Part shown: positions 11,816 through 25,600 of the stretch, in pieces
Layout: every line of letters starts with the position of its first letter
Position numbering within the stretch: the stretch's first letter is position 1
DNA from: Erigeron canadensis
Taxonomy: Eukaryota > Streptophyta > Magnoliopsida > Asterales > Asteraceae
Length of the DNA: 64,000 nt
Direction: 5' to 3'
Assembly: GCF_010389155.1 (NCBI RefSeq)
Contig: NC_057763.1
Coordinates: 8,990,649 to 9,054,648 of the forward strand
Notes under the pieces: model-generated
Seen by the model: only the letters and a program-made list of their open reading frames with translations
Databases searched by the model: none
Told to the model about the DNA's origin: nothing
Program-made: the position numbers and the translations under genes

Positions 11816-12654
11816 TGTTAGGTCCAGATTTACTGGACTCACTTCAGACAAGACTACTGGAGCCCTCTGAAGATTTGTCCAGAAATTATGAGAAGACCAA
11901 TGACCTATTTCCTTGTACAGGAATTTGGATCTCACCAGATTGGTTCACTGGACTTCACCCCAGTCAAGATCATTCCACTGAAGAACATACCAGATTCGTT
12001 CACTGGACTTCACCCAGTCAAGATCATTCCACTGAAGAGCAGACTTACTAGATCTCCTGACTAGAGTCCTTGACAGTGTTCTAAATCTTACAAGTCTGAA
12101 CACTGATCACGAGGAATTGACTTTATGTCTTTACACGCCTTTACCCGGACAACCCAATTGTCCTTGGTTAAAAAGCCTTACACGCAACCATATTTGTACG
12201 GCAAAAGGAATATTATATTTATTCTTTTTGCCTATAAATACCAAGTCATTTCCCTCGTCTAAATTACACTTTTGCAATTTGGTGTCTTTGCTTAAATACT
12301 CTCGATCTAAACAGTTATACTTCACAACTTTAAGTATTTCGATCAAAAGAGTTTATTTATCAAATATTAGATCACTTGTAATTCATAAGGTTGTTTAGAT
12401 ACTTACATTGTAATATCTTAATTCCGCAACAACCTTGTATTTTATCTAACATCAATAAATAAAATACACTTGAAAGATTACATTGTGTCTCACCATTTAC
12501 TTTACTTGTTTATCTATTTATATTGCTTAAGTTACTTATTATATTATTTATATTCTTGAATTTATACTTACTGTAATACTAGTCCAATCCAGTGCTTACT
12601 TGACTTGTCGTATTCTACACTTGTGGGTTAAACTATCGAGTGAGGGACTTCACA
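11816..12654 (+). repeat. 5' LTR of the deleted copia element
   Basis: 839 bp, TGTTAGGTCC to GACTTCACA. U3 contains an imperfect tandem copy of a segment of about 53 bp (around 11938-12043) and several ACTGGA and CCAGT strings. TATA-like TATAAATACC occurs at about 12233. Confidence 0.88.
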
Positions 12655-12656
12655 AT

Positions 12657-12668
12657 TGGTATCAGAGC
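12657..12668 (+). other. Primer-binding site, initiator Met tRNA
   Basis: TGGTATCAGAGC two bases after the 5' LTR matches the standard plant copia primer-binding site complementary to initiator methionine tRNA. Confidence 0.85.
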
Positions 12669-12706
12669 ATAAGGCTAATATAGCTGCCTAGATTTGCTTT
12701 TTCTTG

Positions 12707-14143
12707 ATGGCCAACCCAGATAATACACAAGGAAACCCTTTAAATGTTGAACCTCCTCCCATTTTTAATGAAACTAATGAACCTCCTATTAACAATAATC
12801 CCCCACCACCACCTCATATTCCTGCTTCTCCACACGTGCATGTGCATTACTCAAACACTCCCGTTCCCAAATTCAGTGGGAATGGTGATGAATTTGGCAC
12901 GTGGAAAGCTAGGATGATATTACATATTACTGGAATTGAGAGGAATATGATAAAAAATTGAAATGAAGGACCCTACGTTCCTAGAAGCCCTCTCAATCCA
13001 CTTCTTGACCCTCTTGGAGCAAGATCTGGAAGGGAAAAGAGAGAGGAGCATTGGTCTGAAGAGGATAAAAGACTTGTTAATATTGATACTGTTTTAAAAA
13101 ATATGATCCTCGGGGCCGCTCCTGAATCTCTTATTCCCACACTAGTTCTTTATCCTAGTGCTAAAAGCATGTGGGATGAACTAGTAAACCAGTATGACGG
13201 TGGTGATGATACTATTGTTACCAGAAAAGTCTCCCTGAACAATAAGTATGAGTCATTTTTTGCTCTACCCAATGAATCTCTAACTGGTGATGATACATCG
13301 TTTGTGGAGGAAGGAGATGTGAATGCTGGAGAAGGAGAAAATCTGGAGCAGGATGCTCGGATCGATTTAAATAGGTTGGTTGAAAATGTACAAGTGGAGG
13401 ACCAGACTGGAGGAACCGGTTCAAAATGGGATATGGTTGATTCTCCAGTATCTGAAGGTAATGATTTTGATGTGAATATGAGTTTTCTGGGTGAAGAGGA
13501 AGTTGATCATGCTGTTACTTCGGTCACCCAGTCAATTCTAACAGAAATGCCACCACCTCCTCCAACAGAAATTACACCAATACCACCACCAGAACAAACA
13601 GCAACAACAACAAATCCATCACCATTTTCTATTTTTGCACTACCAATCATCTCACTTTTTCAAACTTCTGAGGAATATCTGGCAAATGTAGATACAACAG
13701 AAAATCTCACAAGGGTGATGCCAGTTTCTTCCCTCACCAGAATTACAATTCCTTCAGGTGGTCTCTCCACTTTTTCTTCCACCGAGGTCCAAGACCTTTT
13801 TGATAAGGTGGCGGACCTGGAGAGATCACTCCAGTCCTCTTCTCAAGTTGTTTCTGACTTCAAATCTTTAATGTCAAATAGTATGAAGTCAGAAATGAAT
13901 GTATTTGCTGGAAATGAGAAATTGGTATTTGAGAAGTTGGAAGAAGTGGCACTGGCCACCAACAAAAATTCCGAAAATATCAAAGTGGCAGTCCAGGGTT
14001 TGAAGGATAATCTGGTGGCATCAGTCCAGACTGCTCTGAAAGAAGAAGTTGTCCAACCATTGGCATGTCTGACTGGTGAGATTCAGAGATTGACCACCAG
14101 AATTAGCAATTTGGAAAGCAGGCCAACCCTTTCCAGGGTTTGA
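12707..14143 (+). pseudogene. gag N-terminal half fused in frame to accessory ORF
   Basis: The frame starts ATGGCCAACCC. It carries the gag N-terminal region (VPKFSGNGDEFGTWKARM, then WDELVNQYDGGDDTIVTRK and YESFFALPNESLTG), as in the gag at 44053. One in-frame TGA (12959-12961) interrupts it. Just after PNESLTG (about 13289) gag homology stops and an acidic, Pro/Thr-rich, then coiled-coil sequence like that of the accessory ORF at 50494 begins, in the same frame. The gag zinc knuckle and all of pol are missing. The frame is closed at 14143 by the tandem duplication beginning at 13992. The product, if made, would be a gag-coiled-coil chimera. Confidence 0.8.
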
Positions 14144-14271
14144 AGGATAATCTGGTGGCATCAGTCCAGACTGCTCTGAAAGAAGAAGTTGTCCAACCAT
14201 TGGCATGTCTGACTGGTGAGGTTCAGAGATTGACCACCAGAATTAGCAATTTGGAAAGCAGGCCAACCCTT
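13992..14271 (+). repeat. 140-bp tandem duplication
   Basis: Positions 13992-14131 and 14132-14271 are direct copies that differ at about one base (GAGATTCAG versus GAGGTTCAG). Since 140 is not a multiple of three, the duplication shifts the frame and ends the upstream ORF. Confidence 0.9.
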
Positions 14272-15766
14272 GACCAGACTTCTGTCATCAGTAGTATCAG
14301 TAATGCAGTTTTGCAAAGATTCAGAGGTGATATGCTGAAAGAAATCACTGAAGAGATTTTTTGGTCTATTTTAAGGAATCTCCAAGATGGGTTGATGCCT
14401 GAGGTGATAAAGATGATTGATAATTCCTCGGGATTTGGAAATTATCAAAAAGGAAGTGATGCAGTTAAGGCAAACTGTGAATAACATCTCTCCAGTCGCA
14501 GGCAGAACTTTTGGATCTTTTGATACGTATAATCTTGAGCTTATCTGAAATCATCTCAAGACTGGAGATAATTCCAAGGGGGAAAATAAAGATATAAATA
14601 TTCCTAAAGGATTAAAGAAAGTTGGTGATGCCACTGCACAAGAAGCACTTGGATCTGAAGTTGTTGTTCAGGAAGAAGAAGAGGCTGCTGGTACTGATGC
14701 CAGTGAGCCAGTGTTTGAAGAATTTCTAGACATCCCAACCACATTGAAAAAGATCAGAAGAAAGCATGTGGTGTCTGGAGAAGAAACTGAAGAAGCAGAA
14801 GAAGAGCTGGTATCTGCTGATTAGGCCAAGGCAAAAAGACTGGAGCAAGAGTGCATCATGATTGAAATTTTTAAGAAAAATATGAAGGATGACTTGGTTG
14901 CTCACAAGTTAGATATGGCCAATCATGGGACTCTGGATTCTTATAATGTTGGCAGGTTAGACATTCGTATTGATGTTTATAAAAAGATGAAGGATGATCC
15001 CAGACTTAAAAAATGTCTGGATGCCTTGGATAATGTCCATATTCGATCCATGTATGCTCAAGAAGAACAAGTATATGATTCTGAAATTTATGGTGTAAGC
15101 ATACTAGATCTCATTGCCCAGAGAAAAGAAGAATTGAAGGAACTCCAGAATCAAGTAAGGAGAAATGCTACTGCTCTGGAAAATGAATATAGAAAGAAAA
15201 TCAAGGGATTACCCAAAGCACCAGCTAGAAAGACGAAAGCTGCCAGAGATGCAGATCTTAGCACTTTCATTACCTTGAACACTTCAGAAAGAATCAACAA
15301 GGCAAAAATTCAAGAAGCTACTGAGCAGAGAAAGTTGTCAAGGGAAACTGATGAATTGATAAGAAGGGCACAAACAAAAGAAAGGTACAAGCACATGCTA
15401 AACTTTAGAGCTGATGTCCGAATAATACAAAGTGCTGAGATCCATCTGGCAGAAAACCATGAAAACTTCTCCAAGTTCCATGTCAAACTCTTCAGAGATG
15501 GAAACTTTACTGATGAAAGGAAGAATACATCAGTAAGGGCCTTTGGATGGTCAAAACTTAGAGAGATCGGTCTCTCCTTCAGAGGTAAAGATGTTTCTCA
15601 AGAGGCAAAATACTTCATGAAGATAATTGGCAAGGAATGGACCAGGAAGGAAGTAATGGAGATTGAGTTGGGCTTGAGAACTGCTTTATCTACACCACCA
15701 TCTCCAGTTTCAAAAAAGAAGGCCACAAAAGAACCATCTGGGCATGCTGAAAAGAGAAGGGCCTGA
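14140..15766 (+). pseudogene. C-terminal accessory-ORF remnant
   Basis: Two open stretches, 14140-14484 and 14858-15766, separated by about 370 bases in which stops interrupt weaker coding similarity. The second encodes a highly charged, mostly helical segment of 302 residues with the same plan as the end of the accessory ORF at 50494: a VYKKMKDDPRLKKCLDAL-like segment corresponding to EYKKIKEDTRIVNALKEML, a basic PARKTKAARDADLSTF segment corresponding to SKGRKQKALPRDANLRTW, and a Lys/Arg-rich end. No enzyme motif is visible. It confirms that this extra gene is a stable part of the element family. Confidence 0.7.
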
Positions 15767-16051
15767 TCCTCTTATCATTTACTTGTACTTGTATTTATTT
15801 TATAAAGTTGTAACTTTCAACCAATTGATGTCTGTATATATAAAGTTGCAAGCTTTATTTTTCACAAGTATTTGATCAGATTAAGTCTAGCAAAGTTAAA
15901 ATGTATAAACTGGAAACACTGATGATCTATAAAGTGTTTCTCTAGTAACTCTAAATTAGACTTAGTCAAATTTCAAGGATCTTTCAAGCACAAACTTGTA
16001 TAGATAAAAGCTTGAAAATCCTTGCATAATTTTTAAACAAATAGGGGGAAT

Positions 16052-16491
16052 TGGTTAGGTCCAGATTTACTAGACTCACTCCAGACAAGACTACTGGAGC
16101 CCTCAAAAGATTTGTCCAGAAATTATGAGAAGACCAGTGAACTATTTACTTGTTTAGGAATCTGGATCTCACCAGATTGGTTCACTAGACTTCACCCAAG
16201 TCAAGATCATTCCACTATAGAAAATTCTCATTGAAGTCGAAGACTGAAGTCTGAAGAAAGAAGTGTGACAAATAGCGGAGCTCACTGGCAGACTTACCAG
16301 ATCTCCTGACTGGAGTCCTTGACAGTGTTCTAGATCTTACAAGTCTGAACACTGATTACGAGGAATTGACTTTATGTCTTTACACGCCTTTACCCGGACA
16401 ACCCAATTGTCCTTGGTTAAAAAGCCTTACACGCGTGTAAAGGTGGTTGATTAATTAGAAGACAAGTCACTATCGAGTGAGTGACTTCACA
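16052..16491 (+). repeat. 3' LTR of the deleted copia element, internally truncated
   Basis: It begins TGGTTAGGTCC (one extra G relative to the 5' LTR) and ends GTGACTTCACA. It matches the 5' LTR through U3, then jumps near 16435 to the last bases of U5, so most of R/U5 (about 400 bp) is lost. It also holds about 60 bases absent from the 5' LTR near 16220-16285. Confidence 0.85.
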
Positions 16492-16877
16492 TGTGATACT
16501 GACGTGGCTGTCAAGAAGCTGAGAGGATTCACTCCTTATAAGCAATGGCATGAGGAAATTGATACATTTTTTTGTCATCTTATTATCATCAGTTTTCTTT
16601 TAACCCTTTAAAACTTTCATATTGTATATATTAACCCTTACTTGTATAATTTCTTAAGTTTTGCTCTTATAATTGTATAACATTTTAAGTTTTGTCCTAG
16701 TTCTGTTAGTTTAGATATACTCTATTCCTATGAAAATAACGATTACCATTCTTTTAAGCCTTTTAGTACAGTTGTATGTATGGGTTAATTAAATTAGAAG
16801 GTTTATATAATTGATTAGCTATTCATATTTATAAACTTTAAGTAAAAACAAAATGACTGTCGCATAATTAATATTAG

Positions 16878-17203
16878 TTTTTTTGAAAGGTGAATTTCGC
16901 TTGAGAACTTCGTGTCGTGATTCGACAGTGGGAGGTCTAACATACGTTGTCTTAATCGGGTCCGCGTTAAAGAGCTCATTCGAAGTAAAAATGCCTATTT
17001 TAAATACCCGATGGGGGGGGGGACCCCTACTAATCCGCTCGAAGGCGCGACGATCAATAGGGGTAAACCCTGCCTCCTCAGACTTGAACCTGAATATACC
17101 CAAACTAAACCTTCATAGAAAGACTTCCTATGTACTTCTCAAGTCTTAAACCCAATACCTCCTGCTTGTAAGGCAGATGCTCAACCACTTAAGCTAACTA
17201 GGA
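16878..17203 (-). mobile_element. tRNA-derived SINE (family B, copy 1)
   Basis: On the minus strand the head reads TTAGCTTAAGTGGTTGAGC, resembling a polymerase III A box, with a degenerate B box. The body matches family B copy 2 at 20156 (GGCAGGGTTTACCCCTATT, GACAACGTATG, CTGTCGAATCACGA). A T run at 16878-16884 is the 3' tail in complement. No convincing TSD was found. Confidence 0.72.
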
Positions 17204-17484
17204 TGTACAATTAGTTATGATTAACTTTTACAACTTCTTTAAATTGAAAGGGTATTGAAATATTAGTTCTTGATTGATAAAATACAATGTAACAAATTAT
17301 TACGAGATTTGTGTCGAAACAAATAACATACTAAAATAATCAAAAACGAATATATGAGAACTTTTTTTGACCCGATTAACTCGACTCGGTCTATTATTTT
17401 AAAATTCGTTGTAAATAAGCTCTCAAGTTAAGGTTCTTAAAGACCCTCATAAGCTAAAATCCTAGATCTGCCATTGGTCCTAAC

Positions 17485-18896
17485 TATATTAAGCATCTCC
17501 CTTTCCAAAAATTATTTGGTGTCATCTTGTTGATTTTTAGGATTCCTCGTCTGTGATTGATTCGATATTGTTGTCGAGTCGTCGTGATTTTCTGTTTATA
17601 ATCACATCACGAATTTCATGTAATAGGGGTGTATCTGATATTATTAATAAGTTAAGGGCCTTGTTAGTTAACTAATGAATGGCACAATATTAAAAAGGAA
17701 ACAAAATTTGTTCGACTTAAACGGTGGTGATAGAGGAGATGGTTACTATCACGCGCTTACGCGTTGAGTGTATGCGGCGTTATTTCTTTGAATATTTCAC
17801 TGTCAAACGGTATAGGAAGGTGTCTCGAAGGTTTCATTTTTCTCTGCCCCAAAGACCTTTTCTCTTGCCCCAATATCATGTTTTCATTATTGTCATTATT
17901 GAAGGAATTTTACGTGTTTGGAAAAGGTGAGGATTCCTTCAAGTTGAGCCTCAAATTTGAGTCAAGTTAGAAAGATCTTAACCATTGAATGAAAATCAAG
18001 GACTAAGATTCAAAGATGATTTTTTGAATCTTGACAATTGATTTTCATTCAACGGCCAAGATTAGTCATGTTAAGGCCAACTTAAAGAAATCTCTTCCGG
18101 TTTGGAAAATACTTTAATTAAATTTATACTAGTTCAGTCGATTTAAATTAAAAATAAAATTACTTGTTTGGTGACTCTTATTAGCTGTGATGTTAATTTG
18201 AAACTAACTAATATGAATTGTAAACTTATGATAGTAATAGTTTAATAATATATTTATATATTTTTATATGTTGTATATGTATTTTTGATATTTTATTAAA
18301 AATTTGAAGATAAAATTTAAGTTTATAACTAAAAAATATTGAATATGTAATATTTTGATGATGTATGTATTATGACACAGCTTATATTTCAAGTCGAATC
18401 AAAAGTTACAAATTGAGAACTATACATATTGATCTATCCCACATATGAGTTGATGTTGTATTTTTTTTAGTGTAATGTTCTTTTGGTAATAATATGTTTT
18501 ATTTCTTAATGACTTAATAAGGCATTTTATTTATTAATAATAATAATGTTATTTATATAACTTTGATAATGGGTTTTCATTAGTAAAAAATCACGAAGTG
18601 TTGTCGCTAATCGTTTAATGAAATCAATTTTAAAATGTGAAATTGATGTGAGAAATGACCCAAGTTAAATATATTTGTATCGTAGATCCATTAATATAAG
18701 CACTTTTCTTTGGTTAGTACAGGGAATAACTGAAGATTTAGTTTGAACTAAAAAATACTCTATAAAAAGTCAATCCAAATGAGTAGTCTTTGAAACTTAA
18801 AATTCTACATCCTAGCTTAGTGAACCATACAAATGCTAGAATAATTATATAAGACGGTTTTACGAACCTTATATCTAAACAGATTTCACTTCAATT
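17485..18896. other. Intergenic, no gene seen
   Basis: AT-rich sequence. The only structure I can support is the small foldback at 17982-18055. Confidence 0.5.
17982..18055. repeat. Small foldback repeat
   Basis: Two inverted arms of about 33 bases (CCATTGAATGAAAATCAA at left; TTGATTTTCATTCAACGG at right) with a few mismatches and a short loop. It is the core of a degraded MITE or a stem-loop. Outer limits are unclear. Confidence 0.6.
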
Positions 18897-18909
18897 ATAT
18901 TCTTGGAGA

Positions 18910-19150
18910 AGCAGCATGGTTGGATCAGTGATAAACACCCTTGCCTTTAGAGACAGAGGTCTTGAGTTCGATCCTCATCCCATGCAAAGGTTGGAGGGCC
19001 TTTTCTACCATTTAGGTAGAAACTGGAAGCAGTTTCTCTACTTAGGTAGAGGTAAGGTCTGCTTACATCTTAACCTCCCCATACACCGTCGAGGTATTGG
19101 GGCTCAAAACTCACAGAAGGCGGCACTGAGCAGTTACTTATTTTTTTTTT
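18910..19150 (+). mobile_element. tRNA-derived SINE (family A, copy 2)
   Basis: It has a perfect 13-bp target duplication ATATTCTTGGAGA (18897-18909 and 19151-19163), a T10 tail, an A-box-like TGGATCAGTGA and a B box GAGTTCGATCCTC. The body of 241 bp is better preserved than copy 1 at 6144. Confidence 0.92.
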
Positions 19151-19163
19151 ATATTCTTGGAGA

Positions 19164-20142
19164 TAAAATTTATCTTCTTTCCTAACTCCCGATACAAATC
19201 AAAATCACATGTTCATAGAAATATCTTGTAGAGTGGACTTGACATTTATGTTTATCGGGTCACCTCCGCAAGATGTGAGGACCACATACAAATATCAATA
19301 CACACGTCAAGACATAATATGAAGTTGATTGATTTCCAAATGTATACCGAGTTAGAAGTAGAATATTATACGAGTATTGTTTTTATTAGAACAGTTCAAT
19401 GTGTCTCGTGACACGCTTCATTTTGAAAAGATGTCAACCAAATTAGATAGTATTACTTTTAAGACCGAAAGGTATATGAAATTGAGATCACATAAACCGA
19501 TCAACATTGAGAGAGCACATGCATAAATTGTAATGTACATAAAACCCGTGAATTTAATTTACTATACAAAATCGGCATATATTTGAAAATCAATCAACTT
19601 ATATATATTTTATTTGTGTATTTATAAAAAAAATGAAATACTTACAAATCTGATCTTAAGCCCTCCAACTTAGTATTGCTTCAAGTTTTGGTTGGTGTGT
19701 GTCTGTCTCATTTGTGCGCCACACTCAAGGAGAGATGCACCGCATCTAATCTTCTAGCGGCACCGAACTCCAATTCTTCATTTGGACACGTCCTGAAGTC
19801 GGCTTGATCAATAGTTCGTCATTCATGTATACTTCTAAGCCATTTGATGGGTCACCTTGGCATCCAAATAAGTGCAATTTCTGCCGTGAACCATATAACG
19901 AACATACTAACATTTTTGGAAACACTAAGTGACTCTTTTAACATGAATTTGACACGAAATACACATAAATGACAAACATTATTCATTAAAATCATCATAC
20001 AAAACATGTATATTTTGATTGATATCATTTTTGTCTCAAAAATACATATTCAATCCCAAAGATAGAATATTGATCTTATACACTACATAATTATTATGTA
20101 TATTTTAAGTTTGTTTTCTTTTTCTTTTTCCAAAGTTCAAAC
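19164..20142. other. Intergenic, nothing recognised
   Basis: No coding or structural signal supported. Confidence 0.5.
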
Positions 20143-20155
20143 AGACAATTATTAA

Positions 20156-20490
20156 ATTGTTTTGAAAGGTGAACTTCGCTTAAAAATTCTATATCGTGAT
20201 TCGACAGCGAGAGGTCTAGCATACGTTGTCTTAATCAGGTGCACGCTAGAGAGAAGTAGAAATGCCTATTTCAAATAGCCAATGTGGGGAAAACCCATAC
20301 TAATCCGCCTGAAGGCACGACGATTAATAGGGGTAAACCCTGCCCCACAGACTTAAACCTAGGTTACCCAAACCAGACCTAAATAGAAGGATTACCTATA
20401 TCTCAAAGTTAATGGAATGGAGATTCGAACCTGAGACCTATAAGTCACCAGGGAAACTCCAAACTAATATATCAACTCATTATTGATAAT
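20156..20490 (-). mobile_element. tRNA-derived SINE (family B, copy 2)
   Basis: A perfect 13-bp duplication AGACAATTATTAA (20143-20155, 20491-20503) bounds 335 bp. In minus orientation a B box GGTTCGAATCTCC is clear, followed by the family B body. It lies about 30 bp upstream of the eL42 promoter elements. Confidence 0.9.
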
Positions 20491-20529
20491 AGACAATTAT
20501 TAATAAGGAGTATTTGTTAAACTTCCTAT

Positions 20530-20701
20530 TGGGCCCATGAATGTAGCTTATATTGGATCTATCAAATACCGAAAGACCATTTAAAGATATCAAAACGAAA
20601 ATTGGGCCATATGTTAAGCACAGCCCTAAATAACAAAATAAAACCCTAACCACTATAAAACACTTATAAACAACCGGGGGTGCCGTTTGCCTGAAACCCT
20701 A
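20530..20701 (+). promoter_or_regulatory. eL42 promoter: site II elements, telo-boxes and TATA box
   Basis: TGGGCCCA (20530-20537) and TGGGCC (20603-20608) are site II-type elements. AAACCCTAA (20641-20649) is a telo-box, with a second partial copy AAACCCTA (20694-20701). TATAAAA lies at 20654-20660. This combination is characteristic of plant translation-machinery genes, where TCP factors and telo-box binding proteins tie expression to cell growth. Spacing to the ATG at 20743 is normal. Confidence 0.85.
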
Positions 20702-20742
20702 TCGCCTCTTTCTTTGCTTGCCATTTTCTATAGCTCGTCACC

Positions 20743-22628
<1,886 letters not shown>

Positions 22629-25600
22629 GCAGTTATTGTACTTGGCTTTCTGCTATGCGATATTTTTGGCAGACCTTTAATGTAATCTCTCTTTCAGGTT
22701 TACAATGCAAGTATGTAATGACTATGGGAATTTTGCTTGTTTTTCTTACTGAATTTGATACTTTTAAACGTAAAATCAAATCTGTGTTTGAGTCGCCTGC
22801 ATTTACTTGCTCGTTTAATTTTGTTATTATGCACTTCTGTTAGAAAAGTTAAATTTCGATTTTCCGATAGTATTGCGTTTGTTTAGATGCACTGAAGAAG
22901 ATTTGAACAAATTAGAATATAAAAGCTCATCATAGTCGTATAAGATAACAATGATACTGATATCTGAGTGATATCTTTTCATGAGTCAAGGCAAGCTGCT
23001 AATCATATTCCTCCTCCGAAGGAGATACATAACAGTAACACTGGCTCTTGTTGCCTTTGATTATTTGTGACGCTTGCCATTAACGTTTAAAGTAATGGAC
23101 GTTGAATAGAGACATCCTCGATCATAATTGTCTTACTAGATTTTTTTGTTCCATCTTTTGTATCAAGAGAATTAGAGATTATCATTTTGTTTCAACATGT
23201 AAATGTGTTGGCTTGTGTATTTTGTTTTCTCCGGTCTTCATTAAGATAGGTCAAAAGTAACTATTGGTGTAAATGATCTAAGTTGCTAGCGAGCTACGTT
23301 GCTCACGAGATTCTTCAAAACTCAGCTTAGCTTGATTCGAGCTTGTGTTTTGCTTAAAGCTTGATCTAAAGCTGACTCTTTTTTCTTGAACAGCAAACCT
23401 GACTCTTTTAAAACTCAGTCCAGCGTCAAACATTGTATTCGATTAAGCTTGACACCTTAAATGAGTTTTCATGTATATTACTGTAACTTTAATAATAAAC
23501 ATTGTATATAGTAAGCTACCGATCACTCTAATGTACCAACTTCATTTGCTCATTGCTTTTTTTCTTAGTAACAGGACAAAGCATTAGTCAATGAGAACTC
23601 TGCAAATTTAGAGGGAGTCTAACATGCTACTAAGTTAAAGCTTATAACAAGTATATGTACGTGTTATATGTAGTCAAAAACGATTTTATTTTATTTTATT
23701 TTTGGCCTAAATTGAATAAATTTTACATTTCAGCCGAGCTTGAACTATTTAAATGTCACCAGCCGAGCTTGAGCTTTAGCTTTTTAAATATTTTCAAGTT
23801 TTGAAGTTAGAGCTCACCCTGAGCTGAGCTTGAACTCGAGCTTAATCATTGGAATCCATCTTGTATTCTGTGTATAATTTTTAATGGGTTGATCTTCTAA
23901 CAGTATAGAATATGGTCATATAGCATGGTTCCAAGTTCTATATGTTTAACAAGTTACAGATCAAAAGGGCAAAGACAACCACCTGGTCATCATGGATGGA
24001 ACTACCACTCTTTCAATTGGCGTCTTGTCTTTCAAAAAAAAAAGAGTGCCTTATTGTGTCTGGAAATCTTCCTTAGACCTTTGGTAAATTTCCGATAGAT
24101 TTTCTACTATTCGTAACTTGAATTTAAGCTATATATCCAGTTATCCACGTGCAGGATATTCTCAAGTATATATCTTCCAAGCCAAGCCTTACACGTCACG
24201 TCATCTCTAATGGACTAATAGCAACCATGGAATATAGATTTATCATGTCCCCTACATTCGACGACTCATGCCCAAATCGCTATAGTGAATTTGTATCTAA
24301 AATCAAGCATCTAATTCTCTGCTTATGCCATCTTCATTCACACAACGATGCCAATTTATATGTTTTCGTCACAATTATGTGTGATTAGATACTTCTTTGG
24401 CCTTCTTCCCACATGTGTTTAGATAAAATATGATATGACTTGAATCGTGGCACATCAGATCCGCTATTCCCCTTAAGGGTCAGTTTGGTTCGCTATATGA
24501 GAATTTGGTGAAATAAAATTTGAATTTTCTTCTTTGACATTTAGGTTAACATACAAAATTCTAAATTTCCTCTCACCAAATTCCGGTAATTTTGGGAACC
24601 AAACAACCATTTATTCTACAAAACGTAAACCTCATCGTCAAGTAATCTTCAATGAAGCTCACAAATTAAGGATGAAATCATTGCCGCACTACCTATCTCG
24701 TTAAGTAGTTATTTCAAATGTTTGATTGCAGTAATATTAGGAACTTTAGCAAGCATGTCCATATTTCTCAAGGCTAACGTAACTACGTAAGCGCTTTGAC
24801 TTGGTCCTTATGCTATGTTTAAGAGGCCCAAACATCTTCTTGTCTTACAATAAAATAAATTCGAAAAAAACTCCTATCCAACAATGAGAGTGTTCCTTGT
24901 ATAATCAGTTTAATCCTTTACAAGATTTTAGACCCGTGTCCAACACTGGACACGGAATTTACGATATTATCAATATTAGATCGTCATACATTTAATTCAT
25001 AAAAGCTTATAATTTTGAATATATATGGTTCTAAGTGTTATATTTTGCAACATGTAATACAATAATCATAGGTTCGTCACTGTCATTATTAGTCGAGACA
25101 TATTGATGGTGAAAAATAATTAAGAATTAAAATATCTCTTGTACTTGACATTCAAGTATATGTATTTGATCATGATGCGGACGCATAACACGCATATGTT
25201 TATTTTCAATCACTGTCCTATGATAATTAGATAACAATTAGGATTGTTTTTATATTCTTTGATAACAATTAGGACTCTTGATTTGAGTGACAACTGTAAC
25301 TTTAAACATTAATACACAAAACTAATATATAAAAAAAGAGAAAACTATGTACATTTTTGACTGAAAGATATAATGAATTTTGAATGGGTTAATATTGATT
25401 TGGATTTAAAATTCAAGTAGTCGTCTGTTGTAAATCGTGTTTTGTTCTGTGATTATCCCATATTCTGTGATTTCTTATTGTGTTTAGTATAATGATATTG
25501 TATATCGTCATCTGTTATTATGTTTGGGATATGTATCTAGAGTTCAAATTATGTTTATATTAAATATTAAACTAAATAATAATATTTTTAATTTATAAAA

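Larger units (their letters stand above)
11816..16491 (+). mobile_element. Internally deleted SIRE-like copia element, gag fused to accessory ORF
   Basis: Flanked by TSD TGTGA (11811-11815, 16492-16496). It has a 5' LTR, a primer-binding site, gag N-terminal half, accessory-ORF remnants, a polypurine tract (AGGGGGAA, 16043-16050) and a shortened 3' LTR. Protease, integrase, RT and RNase H are all absent, so it could only move using enzymes from a relative. The LTR and gag are clearly related to, but well diverged from, the 12.4-kb element at 43036. It sits inside the hAT-like transposon. Confidence 0.9.
10815..17476. mobile_element. hAT-like DNA transposon, split by a nested copia element and a SINE
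   Basis: A perfect 8-bp duplication GTCCTAAC (10807-10814 and 17477-17484) flanks imperfect inverted repeats of about 33 bp. The left repeat starts CAGTGGCGGATCC; the right reads, in complement, CAATGGCAGATCT. Both then share TAGCTTATGAGGGTC. An 8-bp TSD with CA(G/A)TGG ends fits the hAT superfamily. Subtracting the copia insertion (11816-16491) and the SINE (16878-17203) leaves about 1.7 kb, so it is non-autonomous: no transposase is recognisable. It carries the small ORF at 11406. Confidence 0.75.

Noticed and set aside
16819..17149. ORFs on both strands near 16.9-17.1 kb
   Set aside because: They lie in SINE family B copy 1.
18916..19185. 89-codon ORF
   Set aside because: It spans the SINE at 18910-19150 and its tail.
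20641..20701. AAACCCTAA as telomeric repeat
   Set aside because: Only isolated copies in a ribosomal protein promoter, so telo-boxes rather than telomere DNA.
24149..24388. 79-codon ORF in the intergenic region
   Set aside because: No recognised domain, no promoter or splice context; chance frame in AT-rich DNA.
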